From assembly GCA_023400405.1 (NCBI GenBank), contig JAEXFD010000030.1, positions 1 to 64,000 of the forward strand: a stretch of DNA of 64,000 bases, written 5' to 3'. Made by a program: the position numbers and the translations under genes. Each line of letters starts with the position of its first letter. The first letter of the stretch is position 1. The DNA is from Pseudomonadota bacterium (lineage in GTDB: Bacteria > Pseudomonadota > Alphaproteobacteria > Sphingomonadales > Sphingomonadaceae). Below are positions 42,418 to 50,306 of the stretch, one piece after another. The notes under the pieces were generated by a model. It had not been told where the DNA came from, made no database searches, and saw only the letters and a list, made by a program, of their open reading frames with translations.

Positions 42418-42503
42418 GTTCGCCCTGAGCTTGTCGAAGGGCGGCCCTGTTCCTCTCCCTCGGGTGAAGAGAAGGACTGCCCTTCGACAAGCTCAGGGCG
42501 AAC
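42418..42503. repeat. perfect 25-bp inverted repeat (third repeat family)
   Basis: Arms at 42418-42442 and 42479-42503 are exact reverse complements, with core TGAGCTTGTCGAAGGGC in the left arm, around a 36-base spacer. The TTCGACAAGCTCAGGG core is a widespread sphingomonad intergenic palindrome (recalled knowledge). It lies between the ECF41 promoter and the 3' end of the leftward dehydrogenase gene. No transposase is present. Confidence 0.85.
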
Positions 42504-42533
42504 GGAGGACGTGTTGGAACGCGTGTCGCGGGA

Positions 42534-43586
42534 TCAGCCCCGCCCGATCAGCCTCTGCGCGATGCGATCGGCGACTTCGCTTTCGGGATCGCCGGTGCGG
42601 GCGCTCTCGTCCCACACTTCGATCAATCGCTCGGGGATCTTGTCGACCCGCGCCTGGACCTCGGCCATGTTGCCCTGGCCGAGATATTCGAGCCCGACAT
42701 TGATGATCCCGCCCGCGTTGATCACGTAATCGGGGGCGTAGAGGATGCCGCGATCGTGCAGGCGGTGCCCGTCCTGCCGCGTCGCGAGCTGGTTGTTGGC
42801 GCCGCCGGCGACCACCTTGGCCTTGAGCTGGGGGATCGACTGTTCGGTGAGGATCGCGCCGAGCGCATTGGGGCTGAACAGATCGGCGTCGAGCGCGAGG
42901 ATCTCGCTCGCGTCCACCGCCTCGGCGCCGAGCTCGGCGGCCAGTGCCTGGGCGCGTTTCGCATCGACGTCGGCGAGGGTCAGCTTCGCGCCGTCCGCGG
43001 CGAGCAGCCGGGCAACGCCGCCGCCGACCGAGCCGACGCCCTGGATCGCGACGCGAACCCCGGCCATGGTCTCCGCGCCCAGGCCCCGCTTCGCCGCAGC
43101 CTTGACGCCCAGATAGACGCCGCGCGCGGTCACCGGGCCCGGATCGCCGCCCGCGCCGCCTTCGGCGACCGGCAGGCCGGAGACGTGGCGGGTCTGGGTG
43201 GCGACCACCTTCATCCGCGCTTCGGACATGCCGACATCCTCGGCCGTCACATATTTGCCGCCGAGCGATTCGACCGCACGGCCGAACGCCTCGAGCTGGG
43301 CGGTGCTGACGGTCGCGCCGGGTTCGGCCGCGAGGATGACGCCCTTGCCGCCGCCGAGCGGCAGGTTGGCCATCGCATTCTTGTAGCTCATGCCGCGCGA
43401 GAGGCGCAGCGCGTCGGTGATCGCCGCGCGGGTATCGGCATAATGCCAGAAGCGCACGCCGCCGGCTGCCGGCCCAAGCGCCGTCGAATGGACGGCGATG
43501 ATCGCGCTCAGCCCCGATTCGCGGTCGCTGAACAGGTGGACGCCCTCATGGTCGTCGAAATCGGGGAAGCCCCAGTCGGTGATCAC
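42534..43586 (-). CDS. Leu/Glu/Phe/Val family amino-acid dehydrogenase
   Basis: A 350-residue NAD-dependent oxidative deaminase. AVHSTALGPAAGGVRFW opens the substrate domain. Lysines K69 (SYKN) and K81 (GGGKGVI) match the substrate and catalytic lysines of leucine dehydrogenase, and the NAD motif is VAIQGVGSVGGGVA. NQLATRQDG and APDYVINAGGIINV complete the family core. It is about 45% similar by eye to the second copy at 60397. Start is GTG 43586 (MITDWGFPDF). Length and motifs favour a leucine/phenylalanine/valine substrate. It stands alone, downstream of tRNA-His. Confidence 0.93.
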   Translation of the reverse strand: MITDWGFPDFDDHEGVHLFSDRESGLSAIIAVHSTALGPAAGGVRFWHYADTRAAITDALRLSRGMSYKNAMANLPLGGGKGVILAAEPGATVSTAQLEAFGRAVESLGGKYVTAEDVGMSEARMKVVATQTRHVSGLPVAEGGAGGDPGPVTARGVYLGVKAAAKRGLGAETMAGVRVAIQGVGSVGGGVARLLAADGAKLTLADVDAKRAQALAAELGAEAVDASEILALDADLFSPNALGAILTEQSIPQLKAKVVAGGANNQLATRQDGHRLHDRGILYAPDYVINAGGIINVGLEYLGQGNMAEVQARVDKIPERLIEVWDESARTGDPESEVADRIAQRLIGRG

Positions 43587-43644
43587 GCGCTACTTCCTGC
43601 GGAGGTGCCGCACGTCATCGGTGCGCGCGCGGTCACGAGGGAAA

Positions 43645-43722
43645 TGGGGCGGATGACGGGACTTGAACCCGCGACCCTCGGTACCACAAACCGATGCTCT
43701 AACCAACTGAGCTACAACCGCC
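43645..43722 (-). tRNA. tRNA-His (GTG anticodon)
   Basis: Minus-strand cloverleaf with an encoded CCA (3' end 43645), C73 and an extra 5' G opposite it (G-1, position 43722), the identity pair of tRNA-His. The anticodon loop TTGTGGT gives GTG. The acceptor stem GCGGTTG/CATCCGC contains one U5-U68 mismatch. T arm GCGGG-TTCAAGT-CCCGT is normal. Confidence 0.94.
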
Positions 43723-43805
43723 GTGAAGGTTGCGCGCTTAGCGAGCGTCGCGAGGAAGCGCAAGATCGTTGCGCAGGCCCGCGCACGAATTCGGGCGATC
43801 GGCGC

Positions 43806-44888
43806 TCATCCTCGCGAAATCCGCACGGCTTCGTCGGGCGTGGTGACGCCTTCGCGCACCAGCGCCCGCGCGGCCGAACCGAGATTGGGCGCGCGCAGGA
43901 AGGCATGGCGTGCGAGGATCGATTCGTCGCCGCCGTCATTGATCAGCCGGCGGATGGCGCCGTCCGCGACGATCGCTTCGAACACCCCGGTCCGGCCGGC
44001 ATGGCCGGTGCCCTCGCACGCCTCGCAACCGGCCGGCACATAGACGATCGCCCCCGAATCGAATCCGAGCAACGCCGAGACCGATCCGGTTGCCTGTTCG
44101 GGCCGCCGGCAAGCGCATAGCCGCCGGACGAGGCGCTGGGCCGTGACTGCCGATAGCGCCGAAGCCAACCGGAACGGTTCGATCCGCCATTCCCGCATCC
44201 GCCGGATCGCTCCGACGGCGTCGCGCGCATCGATCGTCGCCAGCACCAGCTGACCGCCCTCGACTGCGCCGATCGCGGCTTCGGCGGCTTCGCGATCCTG
44301 CAGCATGTCGATGGCGATGAGGTCCGGGTCCTGACCGAGTGCGACGGCGATGGCGGCGGCCTGCCCTCGCGCGGCGCTGACTGCCGTCGTCGTCCCGACG
44401 GGAGGCATTCCGATCGCCACGACATGGCGGCCCCCCTCCCCGCCCTGGCGCATCAATGCCGTGAGCGTGGCGGTGCGCCCCGACCCGGCCGTGCCGGCGA
44501 CCAGGACCAGGCCGGCACGGCGCAGCGCGGGCAAGAGGCTCGTCGCCAGCCCGGCGCACATCCCCAGGCCTTCGAGCGCGCCGTCACGATGCTCGCCGCC
44601 TTCGAGGGGGACGACGATCCTTTCGCCGCCCGGCAGTGGGAGCAAGCGAGCGCCGGCAAGCGCCCGCAGTTGCTCGGAAAGCGTCGCATCCGCTGCCATC
44701 GCGCGAGGGGGCGAAAGCTGGCCGGCGATGCGCAGCCGCACCCGCATGCCGGCGGCGTCGCGTTCGAAATGGAGGTGCGAGGCCCGACGGCGCCGCGCCT
44801 CGGCGAGCAGCGCCCCGGCGACTTCGCCGCTCGACTCCCGCGCGAGCGCTTCGGCTAGGGGGGCCAGCATTTGCGCTTCGAGGTCCAT
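43806..44888 (-). CDS. degenerate GspE/PilB-like secretion ATPase
   Basis: A 360-residue protein of the type II secretion/type IV pilus ATPase family, shorter than GspE or PilB (500-570) because the N-terminal MshEN-type domain is missing. The fold is clear: SHLHFE, GSGRTATLTAL, QDPDLIAIDMLQD, TAQRLVRRLC and the zinc tetracysteine set C258, C260, C288, C291 (CxC...CEACEGTGHAGR). However, Walker A has R138 in place of the lysine, the Walker B glutamate is M195 and the His-box histidine is D220. It is probably unable to hydrolyse ATP normally. No pilin or secretion genes are nearby. ATG 44888; divergent from a 2OG oxygenase 118 bp away. Confidence 0.85.
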   Translation of the reverse strand: MDLEAQMLAPLAEALARESSGEVAGALLAEARRRRASHLHFERDAAGMRVRLRIAGQLSPPRAMAADATLSEQLRALAGARLLPLPGGERIVVPLEGGEHRDGALEGLGMCAGLATSLLPALRRAGLVLVAGTAGSGRTATLTALMRQGGEGGRHVVAIGMPPVGTTTAVSAARGQAAAIAVALGQDPDLIAIDMLQDREAAEAAIGAVEGGQLVLATIDARDAVGAIRRMREWRIEPFRLASALSAVTAQRLVRRLCACRRPEQATGSVSALLGFDSGAIVYVPAGCEACEGTGHAGRTGVFEAIVADGAIRRLINDGGDESILARHAFLRAPNLGSAARALVREGVTTPDEAVRISRG

Positions 44889-45006
44889 CGCCGGCTCCTG
44901 TCGCCTGTTCGGCGCCGCTATGCCGAGAATGTGACGCCTTGCTTGCACTTTGATGACACGCCGCCCGGCGCTGGCATCGGCTCGCTGCTTTTGGCAAAAG
45001 CCCGCC

Positions 45007-45687
45007 ATGGACCATGCCGCACACGCCAAGGCCGCGCCGCCCAATCTCGGCTCGGGCCTCCCGTCCGAACCGGTCATCGAGCAGATCATGCGCTGGCCCG
45101 GAGTGCAGCGCGTGCCGAGTCCCAAGGTAGCGATGTTCGTCGTGAAGGACTTTCTCGAGCCCGAGCTTTGCACGCTGTTGAGGATCAAGATCGACGCCGA
45201 GCGACGGCCCTCGACCATCGCCGACGACAATGGCGACTATGCCTTCCGCACCAGCGAGACCTGTGACCTCTCGCCGACCGATCCGCTGGCAATGGAGCTC
45301 AAGCGCCGGATCACCGCGTTCACCGGGCTCGATCCGAGCCATGGCGAGCCGATGCAGGGCCAGCGCTACGAGATCGGCCAGGAATTCAAGGCGCACACCG
45401 ACTATTTCGAGCCGAGCGGGCGCGACTTCGAGAAATATTGCTCGGTCGCCGGGCAGCGGACCTGGACGGTGATGCTCTACCTCAACGATGTGGAAGCGGG
45501 CGGCGCCACGCGGTTCAAGGCGATCGACAAGATCGTCCAGCCCGAAACCGGCAAGCTGCTTGCCTGGAACAATTTGCGGCCCGACGGTTCGGTGAACCCG
45601 TCGACGATCCACCATGCGATGAAGGTGCGCGCGGGGACGAAATACGTCATCACGCAGTGGTATCGCGAGAGGCCCTGGGGCTGGTGA
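45007..45687 (+). CDS. prolyl 4-hydroxylase-like 2OG-Fe(II) oxygenase
   Basis: A 226-residue oxygenase of the P4H alpha-subunit type. Iron ligands H130 and D132 (KAHTDYFEP) and the distal histidine at 202-203 (IHHAMKV) are in place, with K212 as the 2-oxoglutarate-binding residue (GTKYVITQW). It could hydroxylate proline in a protein or a free amino acid. There is no signal peptide, so it acts in the cytoplasm. ATG 45007 is used; the frame is open upstream into non-homologous sequence. It is divergent from the degenerate ATPase and converges on a TonB receptor gene, with a small GC hairpin CCGGGC-gcagga-GCCCGG (45688-45705) after the stop. Confidence 0.92.
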   Translation: MDHAAHAKAAPPNLGSGLPSEPVIEQIMRWPGVQRVPSPKVAMFVVKDFLEPELCTLLRIKIDAERRPSTIADDNGDYAFRTSETCDLSPTDPLAMELKRRITAFTGLDPSHGEPMQGQRYEIGQEFKAHTDYFEPSGRDFEKYCSVAGQRTWTVMLYLNDVEAGGATRFKAIDKIVQPETGKLLAWNNLRPDGSVNPSTIHHAMKVRAGTKYVITQWYRERPWGW

Positions 45688-45735
45688 CCGGGCGCAGGAG
45701 CCCGGCCTTTCGGCCGAGCCCTGCAGCCCTGCGTT

Positions 45736-48429
45736 TCAGAAGGTGGTCGAGAGACCGAGGTTGAAGGTCGTGCCGAGGCGATAGCGGTTGTAGATCACCA
45801 TGTTCTTCCCGGTCGACTGGGTTTCCTTGTAGCGATTGTTGGTGATGTTCCGCGCTTCGAACTTCACGTCGATCGTGCGACCGAACAAGTCGATCCCCTG
45901 CCGCGCGACGAAGTCCAGGTTGAAGCCGGGATATTCGTAGACGTCGGGCTGGCCGGTGCCGGCGATGCCGCGGCTGGTCACGCGCTTGCTGGCATAGGAG
46001 AGGATGAAGGTCTGCTGCGAAAGCCGGCTGCGCTGCTCCATGCCGAGCTGGAGATTGGCGAGATGATCCGACTGTCCGGTCAGCGGCGAGCCATCGCGGA
46101 AGAAGTCGCTCGCCAGCGTCGAGGACGCGGCATAGACCGCGACCTTGTCCGACGCCTTCACCGACAGCTTGGAATGCGTGTAGGTGTAGTTCGCCGTCGC
46201 GACCAGGCTGCGATCGGCGAACATCGGGAACTTCTTCGACAGCTCGACTTCGGCGCCATAGAGATTGGCCTTCGGCGCATTGGCGAAGCTGGTGGTGAAA
46301 TCGCCCGCGACGAACGTCTCGATCGGATTGTCGAGCCGCTTGTAGAAGCCCGCGATCGATGCGCGCTGATCGGCGCCCATATAATATTCGAGCCGGGCCT
46401 CGCCGTTGTAGAGCTGGGTATCCTTGAGCAGCGGATTGCCGCGATACTGGCGATTGGTGTCCGGATCGAAATAGAATTGATAGATCATCTCGCGGAACTG
46501 CGGTCGCGCGATCGTTTTCGAAGCGTTGATCCGCAGCTGGAACTGGGGATCGAACTGCCAGGTGAGCGTGGCGGCGGGCAACCAGTAACTGCGATCGATG
46601 CCGCTGATCGCGGGACTGGTGCCACCGGTAGCGAACACCCGTGCGGCGTTGACCGTCTCGCGCGCCGTCTCGTAGCGGACGCCGGTGTCGATCGAGATTT
46701 CCGGCGTGATCTGATAGGTCACGCGGCCATAGCCCGCATGACTGACCAGCTTGGCGTTGAACGCCGGGTTCGTCTCATTGGTCTCGGTCAGCTGGATACC
46801 ATAATAATTGATCAGGCCCGGGCTGAGCAGCAGATCGGGGCGCAGCATCGCCACGCCGGTGGGCAATGTGCTCGGCGCCGTGAACAGGAAGTCGCGCCGC
46901 GAGCTGAACCGGGCCTGGTCGAGATAGGCATAGCCGACCGACAGGCCGAGGCCGGGTATCGGCCGGTAGCTGAGGTCCGCGCCCGCCGAATACAGGTCCT
47001 CGTTGAGCTCCGAATAGCTGACGGTCGCGTCGCCGCCATTGCCGTTGTTCAGCCGGTTGACGAAATAAGCCCCATAGGGATCCGCCGCGACGTTCGTGCG
47101 GACATATTCGAAACTGAATTCGTCCGGCGCGTTGCGCTGCGAATTGGCATAGCCACCGCGCAGGTCGAGGCTCCATTCCGGCGCCAGCTTGAGTTCGGCG
47201 ACGAGCTGGCTGTCAATCAGCTGGCGCTCGTACCAGGCCGTATCCTGCTGCGAGAGATCTGCGGTCGCATTGGTGCCGACACGCTTGCCCAGGCTGATCC
47301 GCGTATGCTTGATCGTGTCGCGAACATAGAGGTTGGTCCAGCGCACCTTGCTGTCGCCGAACTCCATGCCGAAGCCGAGCAGTCCGTTCACGACGATCCG
47401 GTTGTCGGTCGAGACGCGCTCGTACGAACTTTCCAGCTGCGACAAATCGCCGCTCAACGAATTCTGCTGGATTGTGTCGCGCGTGGTCCAGCGATTGCTG
47501 TAGCCCATGGTCGCGATGACGCCGACGGTCATGTCGTTGCCCGTCTCCCACGAATCGCCGCCGGAGATCGCGACCTGCCAATTCGGGCCGATCTTGTCCT
47601 GCTTCTGAACCAGGGCATTGTTCGCATTGACGAGTTCGCCGGCGATCGCGGTGCCGTTGACCGTGCCGCTGCTCAGCCGCTGGCCGTTGCCGAAATAGGT
47701 CGCCAGGCCCGGCGCATAGTTGCGCGTGCCATCGTCGAAGCCGGTCCAGTCCCGGCCGCCGCCGGCATAGACATAGCCGAAATGGCCGGTCGTCACCGTG
47801 TTGGCGCCGAGGCCGCCCGACAGGGTCAGAAAGCCTTCCGCCGGCACCGAATTGGTGGTGAGGTTGATCACGCCGCCGCCGAATTCGCCGGGATAATTGA
47901 CCGAGTAGCTCTTCTGAACGAGCGACGAAGAGACGACGTTGGTCGGGAAGATGTCGAGCGGCACGACGCGCTTGAGCGGCTCGGGGCTCGGCAGCGGCGA
48001 TCCGTTGAGCAGCGCCAGCGAATAACGGTCGCCAAGGCCGCGGACATAGACATAGCCGTTGCCGACCACGCTGAGGCCGGTCACGCGACCGAGGGCGCCG
48101 GCGATGTTGCCGTCGCCGGTGCGCGCGATGTCCGCGGTCGACAGGACGGAGACGACCTGGGGCGTATCCCGCGTCATGTTGACGTGACGGCCGGTGACGA
48201 CGATCACGTCGCCGGGAACCGAGACGTCCGGCGCCGGCTCTTCCTGCGCGGCCGGGTCCTGCGGTTCCGGCACCGCGGCGCCCTGGGCGGCGTCCTGAGC
48301 GGCGGGCTCCGTGGCGGGGGCGCCGTTCGGCTCGGGCGTGGCCGGCGCCTGCTGGGCACGGGCGACGGACGGCGCGACCAGCGCGGTGGTGAAGAGCAAC
48401 AGGCTGGCAAGCCCCAACGGCTTCGTCAT
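45736..48429 (-). CDS. TonB-dependent outer membrane receptor, paired with surface lipoprotein
   Basis: An 897-residue receptor. The signal peptide ends at VARAQ and is followed by a Pro/Ala/Glu-rich stretch (27-75). The plug begins at DVIVVTGRHVNMTRDTPQ and holds YVRGLGDRYSLALLNGSPLP; the rest is a 22-strand barrel ending LGLSTTF with terminal Phe. The plug variant with VRGLGDRYS and LDIFPTNVV belongs to the group whose genes often neighbour a large surface lipoprotein, as here. ATG 48429 is 25 bases after a terminator-like hairpin that separates it from the lipoprotein gene. Substrate unknown; a Pho-box-like site upstream hints at phosphorus compounds. Confidence 0.93.
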   Translation of the reverse strand: MTKPLGLASLLLFTTALVAPSVARAQQAPATPEPNGAPATEPAAQDAAQGAAVPEPQDPAAQEEPAPDVSVPGDVIVVTGRHVNMTRDTPQVVSVLSTADIARTGDGNIAGALGRVTGLSVVGNGYVYVRGLGDRYSLALLNGSPLPSPEPLKRVVPLDIFPTNVVSSSLVQKSYSVNYPGEFGGGVINLTTNSVPAEGFLTLSGGLGANTVTTGHFGYVYAGGGRDWTGFDDGTRNYAPGLATYFGNGQRLSSGTVNGTAIAGELVNANNALVQKQDKIGPNWQVAISGGDSWETGNDMTVGVIATMGYSNRWTTRDTIQQNSLSGDLSQLESSYERVSTDNRIVVNGLLGFGMEFGDSKVRWTNLYVRDTIKHTRISLGKRVGTNATADLSQQDTAWYERQLIDSQLVAELKLAPEWSLDLRGGYANSQRNAPDEFSFEYVRTNVAADPYGAYFVNRLNNGNGGDATVSYSELNEDLYSAGADLSYRPIPGLGLSVGYAYLDQARFSSRRDFLFTAPSTLPTGVAMLRPDLLLSPGLINYYGIQLTETNETNPAFNAKLVSHAGYGRVTYQITPEISIDTGVRYETARETVNAARVFATGGTSPAISGIDRSYWLPAATLTWQFDPQFQLRINASKTIARPQFREMIYQFYFDPDTNRQYRGNPLLKDTQLYNGEARLEYYMGADQRASIAGFYKRLDNPIETFVAGDFTTSFANAPKANLYGAEVELSKKFPMFADRSLVATANYTYTHSKLSVKASDKVAVYAASSTLASDFFRDGSPLTGQSDHLANLQLGMEQRSRLSQQTFILSYASKRVTSRGIAGTGQPDVYEYPGFNLDFVARQGIDLFGRTIDVKFEARNITNNRYKETQSTGKNMVIYNRYRLGTTFNLGLSTTF

Positions 48430-48453
48430 GGTGGAAACCCCCAAATCAATCCG

Positions 48454-48490
48454 AAAAAGGCGGGGCGTCGCCTTCAGGCCACGCCCCGCC
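48454..48490 (-). terminator. intercistronic terminator or attenuator between lipoprotein and TonB receptor
   Basis: On the minus strand a perfect 10-bp GC stem (GGCGGGGCGT and ACGCCCCGCC as read on the plus strand, 48459-48468 and 48481-48490) with a 12-base loop is followed by five U (48454-48458). It lies 21 bases after the lipoprotein stop and 25 bases before the receptor ATG. This leaves almost no room for a separate promoter, so partial readthrough is likely. Confidence 0.75.
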
Positions 48491-48511
48491 CATAGTTTGG
48501 CCAGGCTGGCC

Positions 48512-50131
48512 TCAGGTGGTCGGAAGCGAGGTGCAGGCGCGGCCGGCGGTGGTGGTCGCGTCGAAGCCCGCATAGCTCGAGTTGCAGGTCCAGCCCTGGA
48601 ACCAGGTGTCGCCGGTCTTCACCGCACCGACATAGGTGGTGGTGTCGAAGAAGCTGCTGAACGTCTTCGGATCGGTCGCCGTCACCGCCGTCTCGGTCGC
48701 GCCGTTGACGAAGGTGCTGGTGAGCGAGGGCGTGTAGCCGTCATTGTTGTTGTTCGCGCCGGTGCCGAACGCCGTGGCGACCTGGGCCGCGGTGTAGCTG
48801 CCGCTGCCGAGATACTTGGTGGCGTTGCACTGCATCACCACCGACCGAGCGACGAGCGATGCGGGCGCCGAGCCGTTGACGCTCGATCCGTTCATGCGCA
48901 GGCACTCGTTGTTCGGCGAGATCACGATGCCGTTGATCAGGCTGAGATCGGCATTGCCGCGCAGCAGGATCGAGGCCAGGTCGGCGCCTTCGTTGTTGGC
49001 GCTGGTCTGGGTCTGGATCGCGGTGAAGTTGGCGACCTTGGTCACCTGGCGAGGGGCATTGTCTTCCTTGCCGTTGCTATCGACTTCCATCAGCGCATCG
49101 CCCTGGCCCGGACGCTGGACCAGCAGGACGTACTGGAAGGCGCCCTGCAGGCCAGTGTCGATGTCGAGGCTGTCGTCGTCGGCGCCAGTGGCGATATAGT
49201 GCTTGAAGTTGACGCTGCCGCCAAAGAACTCGGCGCCGTCGTCCGAACTGTTATGGCTCTGGACGAAATCGAGCGTGGTGCCGGTGCCGGTGCCTTCGGT
49301 GGTGAGGCCCTGGAGCTCCTTGTCCGCGCCCAGGACGTAGCCCGAGTAACGGATCTGCACGTATTTCAGCGAGCCCGCATTGTAGGTGCTGTCCAGGCCG
49401 CCAAAGACCGCCGGATCCGACGAACCTTCAGTGTTGCGCTCACAGGAGACACCCGGCGTGCCGTTGTCGCAATCGGTGATCGGCGCGCGGCCCATCAGCA
49501 CCACGCCGCCCCAATGGCCCATGGTCGCATCGGTCTCGAGGCCGAGGACGTTATCGCGGCTGGTGAAGATGATCGGCGAGGTCGCGGTGCCGTTGGCGAC
49601 CAGCTTGTTGCCGCGGTTAACCGCCATCCAGGAGGTTCCGGTACCACCGTAAAGGATCGCGCCGGGCTCGATCGTGAGCGTCACGTTGGTATCGGCGGTC
49701 AGATTGCGGCCGTTGCAGCTCGCAGTCACCGTGGCACGCGGCGCGGCGGCCGTCGGCGCGGTGAAGCCGCCGTCGCAACCGACGTCGACGCGGCCGTTGA
49801 GGCGATAGAGCACGCCGGCGACCTTCGGGATCGTCGTGCTGGCATTGATCAGCGAGGGCAGCGTGCAGACGCGCCAGGTGCCGGTCGGGCCGGTGATCGT
49901 GCCGTCGTCGGTGAGCGCGCCGGCCGACAGGGTCGGGCAGCCGCCGGCCGGCGTGACGAGCGCGGTGGTGGGGGTCGGGGTCGGCGACGGAGTCGGCGCG
50001 GGCGGATTGTTGATGATGACGTTGCCGCTGCTGCCAGGCGAGGCGATGTCGTTCGCGCCGTCGCAGGCCGCGAGCGCGAGCGCCGCGCAGCTGGTCATGG
50101 TCACGAGGCTAAGGCGTTTGAAGCTGGCCAT
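48512..50131 (-). CDS. large surface lipoprotein, beta-helix-like
   Basis: A 539-residue lipoprotein. The lipobox is LALAAC with C23, then a PTPSPTPTPT linker (about 45-57), then a repetitive beta-rich body with recurring G-N-A-T-S-P-I-I-F-T, WGGVVLMGRAP and YVQIRYSGYVLGADKELQGLTTEG stretches, like a right-handed parallel beta-helix. A few paired cysteines (CDNGTPGVSC, CNSS...C) suggest disulfides. I do not know a characterised homologue. It is co-directional with a TonB receptor and separated from it by a terminator-like hairpin, so it may be the outer ligand-capture partner, in the manner of SusD. ATG 50131 has GGAG upstream. Confidence 0.82.
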   Translation of the reverse strand: MASFKRLSLVTMTSCAALALAACDGANDIASPGSSGNVIINNPPAPTPSPTPTPTTALVTPAGGCPTLSAGALTDDGTITGPTGTWRVCTLPSLINASTTIPKVAGVLYRLNGRVDVGCDGGFTAPTAAAPRATVTASCNGRNLTADTNVTLTIEPGAILYGGTGTSWMAVNRGNKLVANGTATSPIIFTSRDNVLGLETDATMGHWGGVVLMGRAPITDCDNGTPGVSCERNTEGSSDPAVFGGLDSTYNAGSLKYVQIRYSGYVLGADKELQGLTTEGTGTGTTLDFVQSHNSSDDGAEFFGGSVNFKHYIATGADDDSLDIDTGLQGAFQYVLLVQRPGQGDALMEVDSNGKEDNAPRQVTKVANFTAIQTQTSANNEGADLASILLRGNADLSLINGIVISPNNECLRMNGSSVNGSAPASLVARSVVMQCNATKYLGSGSYTAAQVATAFGTGANNNNDGYTPSLTSTFVNGATETAVTATDPKTFSSFFDTTTYVGAVKTGDTWFQGWTCNSSYAGFDATTTAGRACTSLPTT

Positions 50132-50280
50132 ATTTTCTCCGTTCCGGCGCAGGCCGGGATAGCGCGGGTTCCAAAACTGTGCGGGAACGACTCGGCTTAT
50201 CCCCCGTCGGCCGCAGCGCCGCGCTAGGCGGCCCGCATGACGCGTCGGTGCGATTTCGGAGAAAGTTCAAAGACTCCGGG

Positions 50281-50298
50281 ATTACAGGATTGTTACGG
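50281..50298 (-). promoter_or_regulatory. candidate Pho box upstream of lipoprotein-TonB genes
   Basis: The minus strand reads CCGTAAC-AATC-CTGTAAT, two direct 7-mers with 4-base spacing. It fits the PhoB site pattern CTGTMAY (N4) CTGTMAY at 4 of 7 and 7 of 7 positions. It is 150 bases before the lipoprotein ATG and just after the esterase stop. The -10 region is not convincing. Confidence 0.45.
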
Positions 50299-50306
50299 CG
50301 TCGGGC

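Noticed and set aside
42418..42503. Inverted repeat considered as ends of an insertion sequence
   Set aside because: Only 36 bases lie between the arms and there is no transposase or target duplication; treated as a dispersed palindrome.
46063..48495. An 810-codon plus-strand open frame opposite the first TonB receptor
   Set aside because: Same reason; the receptor on the minus strand has signal peptide, plug and terminal phenylalanine.
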